Positions 11,345-22,430 of a stretch of 64,000 bases of DNA are shown in pieces (the first letter of the stretch is position 1; every line of letters starts with the position of its first letter). The notes under the pieces are model-generated. The model ran no database searches. It saw only the letters and a list, made by a program, of their open reading frames with translations, and had not been told where the DNA came from. Both the position numbers and the translations under genes were made by a program. Source of the DNA: Isoetes taiwanensis (taxonomy: Eukaryota > Streptophyta > Lycopodiopsida > Isoetales > Isoetaceae); NCBI GenBank assembly GCA_021234155.1, contig JAJEKV010000051.1:2422754-2486753 (forward strand), read 5' to 3'.

Positions 11345-12146
11345 GATAGAATAGAATAGATTTTTTAACGTCCACGGAGACCAATAGGTCATGGGACGCA
11401 TACAATGGGCTAGTACAATCATTACTACTAGGATTAAAAAACCCCTGCCTCGAAAGGTTTTCAAGGGAAAAACCTTTGCAGTAATGATGATACTAGACAA
11501 GCGGAGATAATGACTACTGAGGGCTCAGTAATTGCAGATGTTTATCTAGAACCTCAAGTATGTATAATGCCAAGTCATGCACAGATGGTGCTCTGAGAAG
11601 TTGTGGAAGTGTGGAATGGAATGCTAAGGTCAAAAAATGATTACGGACTATCTCAAAAGCAGGGCAACTCAAAAGAGTATGGCTTTCATCTTCAATAACC
11701 TGTAACTGGCAACAGGCACATAGTCTCGCTTCTCGCGGCAATTGCGGCCGCTCCCATCTACCTGTCTCAATCCGTAGCCTGTGGGACCCCGTGCGAATTG
11801 ATGCAATAGCTACAAGCTTGTTCCTGGACAATGAAGCAAGCAAATAAGCTTGGGGCCCTGGTGCCAAGGTGGGATTTATGTGTGCATGATAATGACCAGT
11901 TTTCACTTGGGCCAAAGTAACTGCGTCCCATATCTTTTGAGAAAAACGACCATTGAGATATTGTTGCAAAAGCTCAAGATCAGAACTGGCAAGCATCAGG
12001 CAGTGCTCTGGTTGCAGGTCGAGGTAAAGAAGTAAAGGTATGGAACACACAGCAGAGAGACTGGGACATTGATGCAAATCCATAAAAGAAGCGGTATGAG
12101 TAAGAGGATTGAGACGAGAATTAGGAGGCAGTGCTGAAGAAGCCAT
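11345..12146 (-). pseudogene. 5'-truncated LINE: ORF2 C terminus, 3' UTR and tail
   Basis: The minus frame 12,146-11,514 (210 codons) includes RTGSHRLRIETGRWERP and then a C-x2-C...H-x4-C cluster (ACCQLQ, DESHTLLSCP), the zinc-finger-like C-terminal domain after RT in many non-LTR elements. The same architecture ends the LINE at 26.6-31.7 kb (SHRLGVEVGRW; CKIC; DEAHVLLWC), though the sequences differ. Downstream are a hairpin (11,410-11,496), about 60 bp shared with 21,637-21,720, and the end TTGGTCTCCGTGGACG followed by TTAAAAAA and CTATT repeats. This is a typical insertion carrying only the 3' end. The RT domain is absent. Confidence 0.75.
11410..11496. repeat. Conserved-core hairpin, copy 1
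   Basis: The outer arms CTAGTACAATCATTACT (11,410-11,426) and AGTAATGATGATACTAG (11,480-11,496) pair at 15 of 17 positions. They enclose a core (AGGATTAAAAAACCCCTGCC and AGGGAAAAACC) shared with the hairpins at 16,603 and 22,832. It lies in the 3' UTR of the LINE fragment. Confidence 0.7.
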
Positions 12147-12186
12147 AGAAGCAGGAAACTGTAAGCAAGATTACATGCTGGAGGCG

Positions 12187-12515
12187 GTAACCATGGAGGC
12201 CGAAATGAATGATTCCAACTCCGGAACTGAAGTAGAGAAAACCATCTAATGCCATACATTTTGAAAAGTTTACTGCAAGAGCTTTCCAACACACTAAAAA
12301 TCGCTCGTAAAGGACACCGAGGAGAGAGATATCTGAGATTGAAGCAACACCAAAACTGGCAGTAACCATGGAGACCGAAATGGATGATCCCAATCCGAGA
12401 CTGAAGTAGAGAGAGAACCATCTGATGCCATACACAGTTAGAAAGCTTACTGTAAGGGCTGATAATTGAGGAGGGAGATACTTGAGATTGAATCAGCGCC
12501 AAAACCATGGCCAAT
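12187..12515. repeat. Two-copy tandem repeat of about 175 bp
   Basis: The block GTAACCATGGAGGCCGAAAT through CCATCTAATGCCATACA (12,188-12,260) recurs from 12,361 with similar intervening DNA (GAGAGATATCTGAGATTGAA versus GGGAGATACTTGAGATTGAA). The copies are about 80% alike by eye. Open stretches here on the minus strand are repeat-driven, and I see no protein family. Confidence 0.7.
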
Positions 12516-12869
12516 GAGCTACGTCATTACCAACTCATCCAAGCCTTCATCTAATATCCACATACAAGTACACGATCTCCCTTTTTTTCTAAAAATAAAC
12601 GGTCAAAGAAAGGTGCAATATGTAGCAATATCCGGAAACGTTGCGCACTTTATGTCAAGCCATTCGGAATGTGAAAATGGTGCAAACATACAAGTACATG
12701 GGAGTGGAATTCACGACTACCACATATTGAGATATGTATATCAAGCAACGAATGACGACAGGCTATAAGGGCTTTCTTGCAATGTAGAACAACTGTCACG
12801 GAGAGGATCTCTACGACTTGTTGCATCAATCACACTTATTCAGGGTGTTGGTTTCAATATGGAGGAGAA

Positions 12870-13140
12870 GTATGAGCAGTGATATCAATTACCACTTGGG
12901 AGGACATAGAAGGGGTACAGACTAACTCGAGCACTTGTAATCAAGTCCACGGTCCCATATCCAATTCTTCTGCAAGAGACTGGCTTTCTGCCTCTGCAAA
13001 GAGCTGCTCTAGAACATCACCTCATATATTGTCAGAAAGTGGTAAGCATGGGAGACCCCCGCTCTCCGAACCTTGTGTACACAATGGCCATGAGTCCAAA
13101 ATGCCTTAAAGTCTACTGGAGAAACGAGCCACCTGATTCT
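12870..13140 (+). pseudogene. LINE ORF2 fragment (post-RT segment)
   Basis: Two frames together give TTWEDIEGVQT followed by IKSTVPYPILLQETGFLPLQ and EHHLIYCQKV. This is the pattern W..IE.VQ..FLR..LG...STPYPI.L.E.G..P, found after the RT domain of plant and animal LINEs. A frameshift near 12,935 separates the two parts. The fragment points opposite to the LINE end at 11,345-12,146, so the two are separate insertions or an inverted rearrangement. Confidence 0.65.
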
Positions 13141-13631
13141 CGGATATAATGTGCAGACAGAGATAGATTCCATATGTATGAAACCCAAGTTCCTAACGTA
13201 TAAAGAGTTTGCTACTAACCTCGCCTGGAGTGTACAGAATTTACAAAACAGGGCAAAGCCTTTTCATTTTTTCCTAAAGCTTCTTGGATAATTTAGTGGC
13301 TTTTAGATAAGACCATGCAGGTAAGTAAAGCACGTTAAAATGGCACTTTTGATGAAAAATATTACACCAACATGATGTGGCACTCTGAATCATCTTGTTA
13401 TGTTTCTGTAAAGACATATTTTATGGAGTCGATTCCCCCCATTCATCTATCCGACATGTATTCGATCTAGCCCAACAGCATTTATGGCCAACATGTTAAG
13501 GCAAAGCTACCCTTTTTGGCAAATATAGGGGATCTAACAGTTCACAAAGCTCCACCAAATGCGTAGCGTCGTTTTGAATGTCACGGGCAAATAACCTGCA
13601 ATAGCAAGTTTAGGCTAGTCACAAGGAATAT
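13141..13631. other. No gene recognised
   Basis: AT-rich sequence without domains, between a LINE fragment and the second hairpin repeat. Confidence 0.35.
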
Positions 13632-13720
13632 TCTGATATATATGGTCATATACCCAGAATATACCCTTTACCCACATGAGCGGGGGTTTGCCCTTTTAGG
13701 GAAAACCCAAAAACAAAGAA
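13632..13720. repeat. Dispersed hairpin repeat, copy 2
   Basis: Same order as at 10,836-10,925: ATATACCCAGAATATACCC, CCCACAT, then GGGTTTGCCC, a TTTT loop, and AGGGAAAACCC. Both arms of the hairpin are kept although the loop side has changed. A partial third match (ATATGCCCAGAATATGCCCC) lies near 13,890. Confidence 0.55.
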
Positions 13721-14199
13721 AACACAACCTCAGCCTCGTAGAATGTTTTCTTGGTGAAAGTAATAGAATGAGTTGGCAGAAACTCTTGGCATTGAAAATG
13801 CCAAAAACATTCCATAATCACTTAAAAAAATATAAATTGTTTTTTCCACCATTGAAAAAAACTAGAAACTATAAGCCTTAGATGTTTAAATATGCCCAGA
13901 ATATGCCCCAAGATGGCAAAACCACCCAGTCTTTCCCTAATGAATTGCACGTTAACGAAAGCAATTAAAAAAAAAAAGCAGACACATGTCATGCTAAAAA
14001 GGGTCGAGGTGCACACTAACCATGGTACAAGGGATACAAAGGATTGTGTGTGGATAATGGAGCACCTCCCCTATGCTTTTATAAAGGATTGTGTGAGGAT
14101 AATGGAGCACCTCCCCTGCCGTAAAATAAAACACTTAGTCTTATTTGAAATTATAAGTAAAAATAAGATGTGTCTTATTTTTTTATGGTTTTTTCCTTC

Positions 14200-15535
14200 C
14201 TATGTAATTGAGTGTCTAATTTCTGTTCTCCCCCATTTTGTTCCTTCAAAATTCTTAAAACGTGACACGTGTACAGTGTGCATTCATTGATTATAAAGCA
14301 TTTATTGCAGCCATTAATAACCTTGAATATTGTGTGCATTCATTGATTATAAAGCATTTATTGCGGGCATTAATTTCAGATTTGAGGTATTTATGAGCAT
14401 TTATGGCGGAGAAAGATATGAGCATTACCATAGGATGACACGTTGCATTCATCGCATTTATGGCAGATTTGTGCACTTTGCATTTATTGCGGCCATTAAT
14501 ACACTTTGCATTTTTTGTGGCCATTAATACGCTTTGAATTTATTGCGAATTATCAAAGCACGACATGTGTGCACTTTGCATTTATTGTAGCCATTAATAC
14601 CTTTTGCATTTATTGCGACCATTAATACGCTTTGCATTTATTGCGACCATTAATACGCTTTGCATTTATTGCGAGTTATCAAAGCACGACATGTGTGCTT
14701 TGCATTTATTGCGGCTATTAATACCCTTTGCATTTATTGCGGCCATTTATACGCTTTGCATTTATTGCGGCCATTAATACGCTTTGCATTTATTGCGAAT
14801 CATCAAAGCACCTATGTAATTGAGTGTCTAATTTCTGTTCTCCCCCATTTTGTTCCTTCAAAATTCTTAAAACGTGACATGTGTACAGTGTGCATTCATT
14901 GATTATAAAGCATTTATTGCAGCCATTAATAACCTCGAATATTGTGTGCATTCATTGATTATAAAGCATTTATTGCGGGCATTAATTTCAGATTTGAGGC
15001 ATTTATGAGCATTTATGGCGGAGGAAGATATGAGCATTACCATGGGATGACCGTTGCATTCATCGCATTTATGGCGGTTTGTGCACTTTGCATTTATTGC
15101 GGCCATTAATACACTTTGATTTTTTTGTGGCCATTAATACGGCTTTGAATTTATTGCGAATTATCAAAAGCACGACATGTGTGCACTTTTGCATTTATTG
15201 TAGCCATTAATACCTTTTGCATTTATTGCGACCATTAATCGCTTTGCATTTATTGCGACCATTAATAAAACTTTGCATTTATTGCGAGTTATTATCAAAG
15301 CACGACATGTGTGCTTTGCATTTATTGCGGCTATTAATACCCTTTGCATTTATTGCGGCCATTAATACGCTTTGCATTTATTGCGGCCATTAATACGCTT
15401 TGCATTTATTGCGAAGTATCAAAGCATGACATGTGTGCACTTTGCATTTATTGCGGCATTAATACGCTTTGCATTTATTGCGAATTATCAAAGCACGACA
15501 TGTGTGCACTTTGCATTTATTGCGGCCATTGACAA
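14200..15535. repeat. Nested tandem repeats: GCATTTATTGCG minisatellite inside a 613-bp duplication
   Basis: Short units of about 27-30 bp (TTTGCATTTATTGCGGCCAT plus TAATACGC) are repeated many times. A block of about 613 bp starting TATGTAATTGAGTGTCTAAT is duplicated head to tail (14,200 and 14,813), including the interspersed AATTATCAAAGCACGACATG spacers. Open stretches here merely read the repeat and are not genes. Confidence 0.9.
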
Positions 15536-15538
15536 ATT

Positions 15539-15900
15539 TGTTAGAAGATATCAATCCCAATATATATAGAATCTTAATGATATCCATTTTAGGATAATTA
15601 TGGATATGAAATATATATCGAATGATATTATTGATTACATGCGAGTTGTGATATAGGCACTTGGCATAAATATAGCCCTAGATTAGTCATGTATGTCGAT
15701 CATCCAACAAAACTCCATCTTATAAATAGAAGGCCTTCTTATTGTCTCGACGCATTGAGAGCACTTGAAGAGCTATTGTGAGCGCTTCTCTTCTGCTTCA
15801 CTAATTGCATGCAAGGTAAATATTCTCCCATTTTGTAATTTCTAAATTAGAGTTAGAATGTGAGATCTTACGAAGTTGCTTCACATCAATCTAGAATCAC
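15539..15900 (+). mobile_element. Possible LTR or LTR-like promoter segment
   Basis: Begins TGTTAGAAGATATCAATCC directly after the tandem array, a start common in plant copia LTRs, and has a TATA box TATAAATAG at 15,721-15,729 with GC-richer sequence after it. I could not locate the 3' end, a partner LTR or a target duplication, so a solo or truncated LTR is only one reading. The alternative is the promoter of an unrecognised transcript. Confidence 0.35.
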
Positions 15901-16009
15901 TTGGCCATTGCAGAAGAGAATGTCGGATGTTAACTGGGGTCCAATTGCACAGTTTTGAAAAAGAGAAATGTTCGCGGCGGCCTTGGCCGCCGCGATAAAT
16001 TTCTTGTAT

Positions 16010-16400
16010 TAGTAATTTAGTGGTGTCATATTTTATGTGGAAAAGCAAGTTTAAATTTATGTGTCTTATTTTTAGCCTTGGAGTCACAAATGGTGTCTTA
16101 TATTGTATGTGACAGCCATATTTTGCGAGTACTGTAGAAAATGGGTCTGAGGCCCTTTTCTCACAACAGCCTTATTTTTAAGGGTCGCATATTTTATCAA
16201 ATGATATTTGGCCACCTATTGTTTTTAAAAAAAATCACTTTTCCACTATGAAAATAAGACATGTCTTATTTAGGTTGGGAGAAATCTTATTTAGATTGGG
16301 AATAGATTTGGATAGGTTTGATGCCACTTTTAATGTAAATGGAGTCTTATTTTATTTCAAGGGATCCCCCCCAAAAAAAGTAAAAGAGGACACAAAACTA
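16010..16400. mobile_element. MITE-like sequence related to 17,040-17,352
   Basis: Shares AGTGGTGTCATATTTTATG, a T(A/G)TGTGTCTTATTTTTAGCC-like stretch and GACAGCCATATTT with the inverted-repeat element at 17,040. The right part carries ATGAAAATAAGACATGTCTT in the other sense. The boundaries are unclear. Confidence 0.45.
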
Positions 16401-17039
16401 AAATTCTAGAATTGGACTCGCATGAAACCAACAAACCGCCATAGGCTTCTCATTCATCTCAGCAGATTTTCTACAATGGTGGATAGTGGGTAGCTGCACA
16501 CATGCGAACTACCCACGAAAAATAAAGGGAAAATCCAATTATATCATTTGGACCCCAAAAATACAATGCTAACAGATGTTTGGCTGGTGTACCTGCCGAA
16601 AGCTTATCACCAGGATTAAAAAACCCCGCCCTTTCGGGTTTTCGAGGAAAAACCCTAGTGATAAACCTTCGACAAGGGGCTTAGACAAACGCAAGGCAGA
16701 GAAATCGCTCCCAAAACCCACGAATGGAGAAGTCGAAACAGATGCCGCTCGCCAACCTGTACCTGCACATCACCAACACCAAAAAAACGAAACAAAACAA
16801 ACCTCCCAGAGTGGAGGGGCTGATTACGCGCGTGCCACGCGACAAATATAATAAACAAAGAAGGGGGGGGAGGGTGGGTTCAAAGAGAAAGAGGTACTGC
16901 TGAGAGAGAAGAGGAAGCGCCGATGAAAACGTCGATGCAGAAACGCGCCTAAAATAGCGAACTCCCAACCAGAACGGGCATGCGCCGCCCCCATGCATGC
17001 AAAACATGCATGCTCGTCCCATTCTAGAATGGCGATCCG
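16401..17039. other. GC-richer stretch with a hairpin repeat; no gene confirmed
   Basis: The minus strand has open stretches of 67 and 113 codons with no recognisable family. It also holds palindromic CATGCATGCAAAACATGCATG-like sequence near 16,993-17,012. The shared hairpin at 16,603-16,664 lies inside. Confidence 0.35.
16603..16664. repeat. Conserved-core hairpin, copy 2
   Basis: Arms TTATCAC and GTGATAA enclose the core AAAAAACCCCGCCCTTTC plus GGGTTTTCGAGGAAAAACC. The core matches 22,832-22,894 (opposite strand). The arms differ from that copy at two positions, and both are changed on the two sides so that pairing is kept. Confidence 0.75.
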
Positions 17040-17352
17040 ATGTTTTCCACTAATATTTTAGTGGTGTCATATTTTATGACTACCATACAGAAGAAAAATA
17101 AGTTCAAATTTGTGTGTCCCAAATTTGTGTGTCCTATTTTTAGCCCTCAAGTAAAAAATGGTGTGGTATATGGTATATGACAGCCATATTTAGGGTGATT
17201 TTCTAGTATAGTCATAAAATAAGACTGTCACATTAAGATACGACACCGTTTATGACTCTAAATCAAAAAATAGGACACATAAAATTAAAGTTGTTTTTTT
17301 TACTATAAGGTGTCATAAAATAAGACACCATCAAAATGCTAGTAGAAAACCC
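17040..17352. mobile_element. MITE with inverted-repeat arms
   Basis: The left end GTTTTCCACTAATATTTTAG with TGGTGTCATATTTTATGAC matches the reverse complement of the right end (GTTTTCTACTAGCATTTTGA, TGGTGTCTTATTTTATGACA). The arms continue inward through TTTGTGTGTCC / TTATGTGTCC and GACAGCCATATTT / GACAGTCTTATTT. Total length is about 310 bp with no coding capacity. Related partial copies flank it at 16,010-16,400 and 17,370-17,580. Confidence 0.75.
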
Positions 17353-17369
17353 AAAAAAAAAATAAGACA

Positions 17370-17580
17370 TGATATTTTTAATAAGGGTGATTTTCCACTA
17401 GAGTGGTGTGTCATATTTTAGGCATTTCTATTGGGCCACATAAGCAAATAAGAAAGAAATAATTTTCTATAATTTTCTACTTTTAAAAATAGGTTTGGAT
17501 AGGTAAGGTTCTTTTTAAGGGGAATGGAGCCTTATTTTATATCGGGGGATTTCCCGTCGTATAAAATAAGACTCCACTGA
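17370..17580. mobile_element. MITE-like remnant
   Basis: Starts GGGTGATTTTCCACTAGAGT and ends GGGGATTTCCCGTCGTATA with AAATAAGACTCC. The vocabulary is the same as in the element at 17,040-17,352, suggesting a nested family member. Confidence 0.4.
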
Positions 17581-17712
17581 GTCAAACAATTCAAAACTGA
17601 ATCGAATTTGCTTTCTATCGAAATGTAAATAGACTTTTGATGAACTTGTAGCACTTTGATTAGGCCATGTAATATATATACATACAAAAATCTGGAATGA
17701 ATGGATTCTTCC

Positions 17713-18067
17713 TTAAAACAAGTTGAACGGAAATGCATCAGTGGGATGAATGAGATAAGTCAAAACTAAGGCCGCAAACAGCAACACATATGCGATAGCC
17801 TGATCAACAACAACTCCTGCAAATCAGATCAAATCTTGAGCCAAACTCCCCAACAATCAGATTTAAAAGCCAAACAAAGGGAACTTCTGAACAGACCTAA
17901 AATTTTAGAAACCAAAACAAAAACTTCTCAACAGAGTAAAATTTTAGAATAAACTTACCAGTAGGCGAAGATGCAGGGGACATCTGTGCATAAGCGGACG
18001 GCATGAGAACTACGATCAATAGGAGGAAGAAGAAGCGAATGAAGGCCGAGGCACGAATTTCCGCCAT
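17713..18067 (-). CDS. Arabinogalactan peptide precursor (AG-peptide), two exons
   Basis: Exon 1 is 18,067-17,959 and exon 2 is 17,816-17,713, joined across a 142-nt GT-AG intron (CTG|GTAAG donor, TTTGCAG acceptor). The spliced product is 70 residues. Residues 1-27 form a signal peptide (MAEIRASAFIRFFFLLL, ending PSAYA before Gln-28). A very short mature segment QMSPASSPTG follows with two Ser-Pro sites, the type hydroxylated and loaded with arabinogalactan. After it come VVVDQAIAY and the hydrophobic VLLFAALVLTYLIHP, then TDAFPFNLF. The DQxIAY...LxLTYLIHPxDA block is diagnostic of AG-peptides of the AGP16/20/22/41 type, whose C terminus is a GPI-anchor signal, so the product would sit on the outer plasma membrane. 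The reading frame and splice sites are intact. Only two Ser-Pro sites is low for the family. Confidence 0.9.
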
Positions 18068-18270
18068 TAAGGTCCGAAAAATGTTTGTTCGGAGGCGCTT
18101 GAATACTGCAAATTAACGCAGGCAGGCTCTGGAATGTAAAGAAATGCTGCGTATTCTGAATAATGCAAGGCTAATTCCGGATCTGTGGACCAGAAAAGCT
18201 ATGCTGTTGAACACACCAAAAAATGCAAGAGCCGCGATTCCGTGTGTGGTCCGGCGCCATGGTAAGGAAG

Positions 18271-18277
18271 ATTTATA
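18271..18277 (-). promoter_or_regulatory. TATA box of the AG-peptide gene
   Basis: TATAAAT on the minus strand, 204 bp upstream of the start codon. A start site about 30 bp further on would give a 5' leader of about 175 nt with no upstream ATG that I can see. A pyrimidine-rich patch (CCATTTCCATTTCCATCTCC) lies upstream of it at 18,312-18,331. Confidence 0.65.
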
Positions 18278-18540
18278 GGAAGGGCGTAGCCGCCGGAATA
18301 GAAAGAAAGAAGGAGATGGAAATGGAAATGGAAGTTACATAAGAAAAGGGGCACGACTTAAACGCGTGGCTGATACCGGCTACCAGTATCAGCCATCAAC
18401 ACTTCTAGAAGCGCCAATCCAAAAGGAAATTGCCAAAACCAGCAGAATTATCCTTCTACATGTAACTGTTAAGAAAGGGGGAGCTATTTGGTGGAGACAT
18501 TACCAAGTTTTAAATATTCCACTAGTTACGATGCCCCGCA

Positions 18541-18760
18541 TTGCTCCGCCATTTTAAGAACTTGAAGAGCCTATTATTAATCAAATCAGGCTTTGGGCGT
18601 AAGTGTAATCTATGTTGAAAATTTATGGTGGCACAACAATTAATAGTTTGAATGTTTGATGTGCTCGGCCATTTTAAGAACTTGAAGAGCCTATTATTAA
18701 TCAAATTAGGCTTTGGGCGTAAGTGTAATCTATGTTGAAAAATATTGAAATTGGGCTTTG
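18541..18760. repeat. Tandem duplication, unit about 120 bp
   Basis: GCCATTTTAAGAACTTGAAG through TGTAATCTATGTTGAAAA occurs at about 18,547 and again at about 18,667 with almost no differences. The copies are separated by a 40-bp AT-rich stretch. Confidence 0.9.
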
Positions 18761-20769
18761 GGGGGTAAGTGTGAGTTTGGGGGGAAGGACTCCATAGGTA
18801 TGCCAAATGGATTGATATTTGGTCGAGACTGCTATAAACATGAATACCATATTGTAAGTCAATGTATTTGGCCTTGCATGTGGTTGTCTAAGATAGCATT
18901 GGTGCATCCCAAATTTCCTAAAGATATCTCGAATAAATACCACTCAATTCATATTTCATAGATCATTTGACAATAGAAGGGGGTTCTAATCACATTGTTA
19001 AATAAATGCGTCATTGTCGGGCTTTATCAAAAATATATTCTATTGGGCAGGCTTTAGCAATGATGCCATAATTGTTTGGTCCGTTATACTGATGGTGCTG
19101 GGGGGGCACTGATGGACCCAGTTGATGACTTTATCCTTGGATCAATTCAGTTTAACTTGGATCAATTCAATTTTTAGCTGGCAAAGTGAAGATTAGAATG
19201 CATAGTCTTGGCACAATCATTATCTGGCTGTATAAAAGAAGCAAATTGAGTTGTCCGGCTTTGGCAACATCGTTTTGCATTAGGGTTAGCAAAGGCTCCT
19301 GAAATTTAGATGTGCAACAAATATAGGATGTTGAGTAAACAATTAGATATGTGTATGGTCATGTTGCACAAAGAGAATAGAATAGAATAGATTTTTTATC
19401 GTCCAACATGAACGTTATTACCAACATGTTTATTGATGAAAATTATCCATAAATATCCCATATAGTGTTTAGTGTAGCGGTACCTTTTGCAAGATGGGAA
19501 TTGTGTGGATCGCTTTATATTATTTTGTGCTGCTCAAATCTACTATAAATGAAGGCTATAGAGGTGACCCCCAACACTTAAATTCCATAATATGTGCCTT
19601 TGATAAGGTGAATGCTCTATTTATGTATGATCCAAGTAAAGAAGAATTACGTCAAGAAGAAAATAATGTCAATATCTTGTTTCTGAACTCGTGATCATGC
19701 AAACCCCAACGGCTCAAGAGTCTAAGCAGTTGTGCCATGGTGAAAATAACCCTAAAAGCCTCGAGCATCGAGCATGTGCTGGCTCATTATGACACTTAGA
19801 CATCATATTGAAGCGATCCTCACTATCACTTTTTTGAAAGAGTACAATATGAGAATGAGAACAGACGAAAGGTGCCCTTTCTGTTCATCACTTTGTACAG
19901 ATATGTATGCATGAATTTGAGATGGTAGACATCATAGTAGTAAAAAGTGCAAGGCATTAGATATCTAGTCTTTTGAAGTTGCCCTTGTTATTGAAACTGG
20001 GCATTATTGTGCAGTGCAATATAGTTAGCATGTGGTATTCTTGAAAATATACCTGTCTCTGCATGATATTTCCAACGAAAACTACATGCAATATAATATT
20101 ACATGTGCAAAAGCTACTACAGAAAACCAGGTGTTTGCTAGGGGCAGCTGAATGTTGCTGCAAGAAAAGAACAAATTTATCAGACTTGACATCCAGAGCT
20201 CACACTTTTAAGGAATTGTCAAGGACATAAAGTAAACAAATTCCAACCCCCTAAACTACAACTATCAACAAATATTATCAGCAAAAAGCAGCCTCTCCCT
20301 AAAGCCATGATAACAACTAAGCACTAAACTATCTTGAGCAGAACCTAGAAGCAGCCAAGCACTCTCAAGCTATGGACCCATGAATCCACCTGCCCATTAT
20401 ATAAAACTTCCATGTATAATACCTCTGTCTATTAGCATCTTAAACATTCAGTAAATGCCAGTCAAGCTCCTAGAAATTTTAAGAGCAGTTGGACCATGAC
20501 ACGCATCATGATAACCATAACTTGCTAATGTGGGGCAACCCATGACAGGAATAATATTTCAATGCAATGTTTTACGAAATAAACTAACAAAATTCGTACA
20601 ATCTTGGGTATAACAACCAAACATGGGTATCTATTACACGTCTCCATCAACAACAGTCCATATCAGAAGTAGCAGTCATGATAAGTGTTTTCAACAAAGC
20701 CAACTCTATGAGAAAAACCTTCTTTTAGTTGGTTTTAGATTCTTGATTAGTTCCTTTTAGTACTTTTTT
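18761..20769. other. AT-rich intergenic DNA, no gene recognised
   Basis: Only short open stretches with no family resemblance, for example 66 codons at 19,494-19,694. A fragment of a LINE/SINE-type tail is present at 19,376-19,412. Confidence 0.4.
19376..19412 (-). mobile_element. Fragment of a LINE/SINE 3' tail
   Basis: Minus strand GGACGATAAAAAATCTATTC followed by TATTCTATTC, the same end as at 11,345 and 21,720. Nothing upstream of it matches, so it is a very short truncated insertion or a remnant. Confidence 0.5.
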
Positions 20770-22430
20770 GGTCCGTTCTCAAGTTATACTTTTGCTCCAT
20801 GTTTCTCGGTCAGCTCATCTTCTGGTTCATTTTCCTCTTTGTCCCTTTGCTCCATATTTTCTCAGTTTCTTTTTTGCTCTTTCTCCTTCGTGTATTTATT
20901 AACCTCTTCCATCGACTTGGTTCCTTTTCCTATTTATCCATTTGCAAGTCCATTTGCTCCTTTTTGTACCATCTTCTCTTTTTTTTTGTCTTGTGTCAGT
21001 TGCAATATTTGTCAAAATGCTCTACTCGTCCATTGGTTCTATTTTCGTATGTACATACCACCAATTTCTATAGTCCTATTGGTCCTATGTGGTCTATTAG
21101 TTTTGATCTTTTGTCTTTATTTCTAAGGCCTGATCTGCCCATTGTCTAGTTCTATTCATTTTTCATTTTGAGTCTTGTAGTAATTTCATGTTAGCACTTA
21201 CATCTTGTTGATGATATTATATTTCAATCGATGGTGGATTTCAGCATTATAGGCCAATTTTCTTTTAAGTACATTGTTCTCGTTTAACATACACCATTAT
21301 CATCTTTGCATAGTTCGAGTATGCACAAATTGATGCATTTTGATCTATTGTGAATATCGTTGCTCCAATGGATACCTAGCTCATTCTTTTATCACTGGTT
21401 CTCTTTGCCATGTTGACATCCATATATCATGGTTTCTACTCTTTCTCAATCAGCCTTGTTACGTCGTTCCATTCGCTCGCTCTTGTTTGCCCTACATTCT
21501 CTATTTTCCACATACCTTTAGTCTTTTTTCGCTTTCATATGTTGTCCTCCTATGACTCCCTCTCTTCGTCTATTCTTTCACCTTCTATTTTTTCTTGGTT
21601 TTCATGTCTCTTTTTATCTGTTTGCTCTAGTTCCTAGTAGTAATGATTGTACTAGCCCATTGTATGGGTCACATGACCTATTGGTCTCCGTGGACGTTAA
21701 AAAAACTATTCTATTCTATTCTTCTTGCCTTTTCCCTTTTGGTTCTATTCTTTTCACCTCTTGAATTGTCTTAGCTCCTCCTTTATCGTCTTAGTTCTTT
21801 TGTTCCTTGTTCATTCTGTCCCTTCTTTTGTTCATATTCACATTTCATTCCCCTGAGTTCTCTTTGCCCGTTGGTATCTATTTGTCATATTTTGCCCTTT
21901 CTAATTTTTCCAGTTACTCTATCAGCCGTGCTTAGCCCTTTATTCCTTTGTCTGTCCCATTTGCTTACGCCAGCCATCTATATTGTCCATTCCTCCTTTA
22001 GCATTGCTCTTTCTCCTATTTTGCTTGGTCGTCCTAGTTTGCTCCATTCATTTTCTTTTATTGGATGGATTCCTCTTCTATCGGCCAGTTGTTTGTCATA
22101 GGACCCATCCTAGGAATGCCATGGTTCTAAGTGATAGCAATAGAACCGACATTCCTTGGAGGGAGACATCTTTCCTCGAAACTCCTATTTATACTGCCTC
22201 TTCTATCATTTTTAGTCATCGGCATTCTCTTGAGCTTCTTTCATTGTTGCTTCTTCAAGTCCTCCCCCCCCCTCCCCTCCCCCCCCCCTCGAGAGCATGC
22301 ATATCTAAGGATTTTTCGTTATGGCTCTAGCTTGGTTATGTGCTGCAGCTCCTCATCGTTTTCTTTTCTATGTTCTTTGAAAGTGCATATGTTCTTATTC
22401 TTAATTTTCTTTGGTTGTCCCTGTAACCTC
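20770..22430 (+). repeat. 1.6-kb pyrimidine-rich tract
   Basis: The plus strand is strongly T/C-biased throughout with recurring words such as TTTGCTCC, TTGGTTC and TTCTATT. It includes a C-run near 22,266-22,290. Many overlapping open stretches here rich in Ser, Phe and Leu are by-products of the composition. A LINE/SINE 3' end is embedded at 21,637-21,720. Confidence 0.7.
21637..21720 (+). mobile_element. 3' end of a LINE or SINE family member
   Basis: CCTAGTAGTAATGATTGTAC through CATGACCTATTGGTCTCCGT, GGACGTTAAAAAAACTATTC and CTATT repeats. About 80 bp match the reverse complement of 11,345-11,430. The match begins at the outer arm of the hairpin, so this copy is truncated there. Confidence 0.75.

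Noticed and set aside
14290-15535. Short frames such as HLLRPLIRFAFIA
   Set aside because: Pure translation of the GCATTTATTGCG minisatellite.
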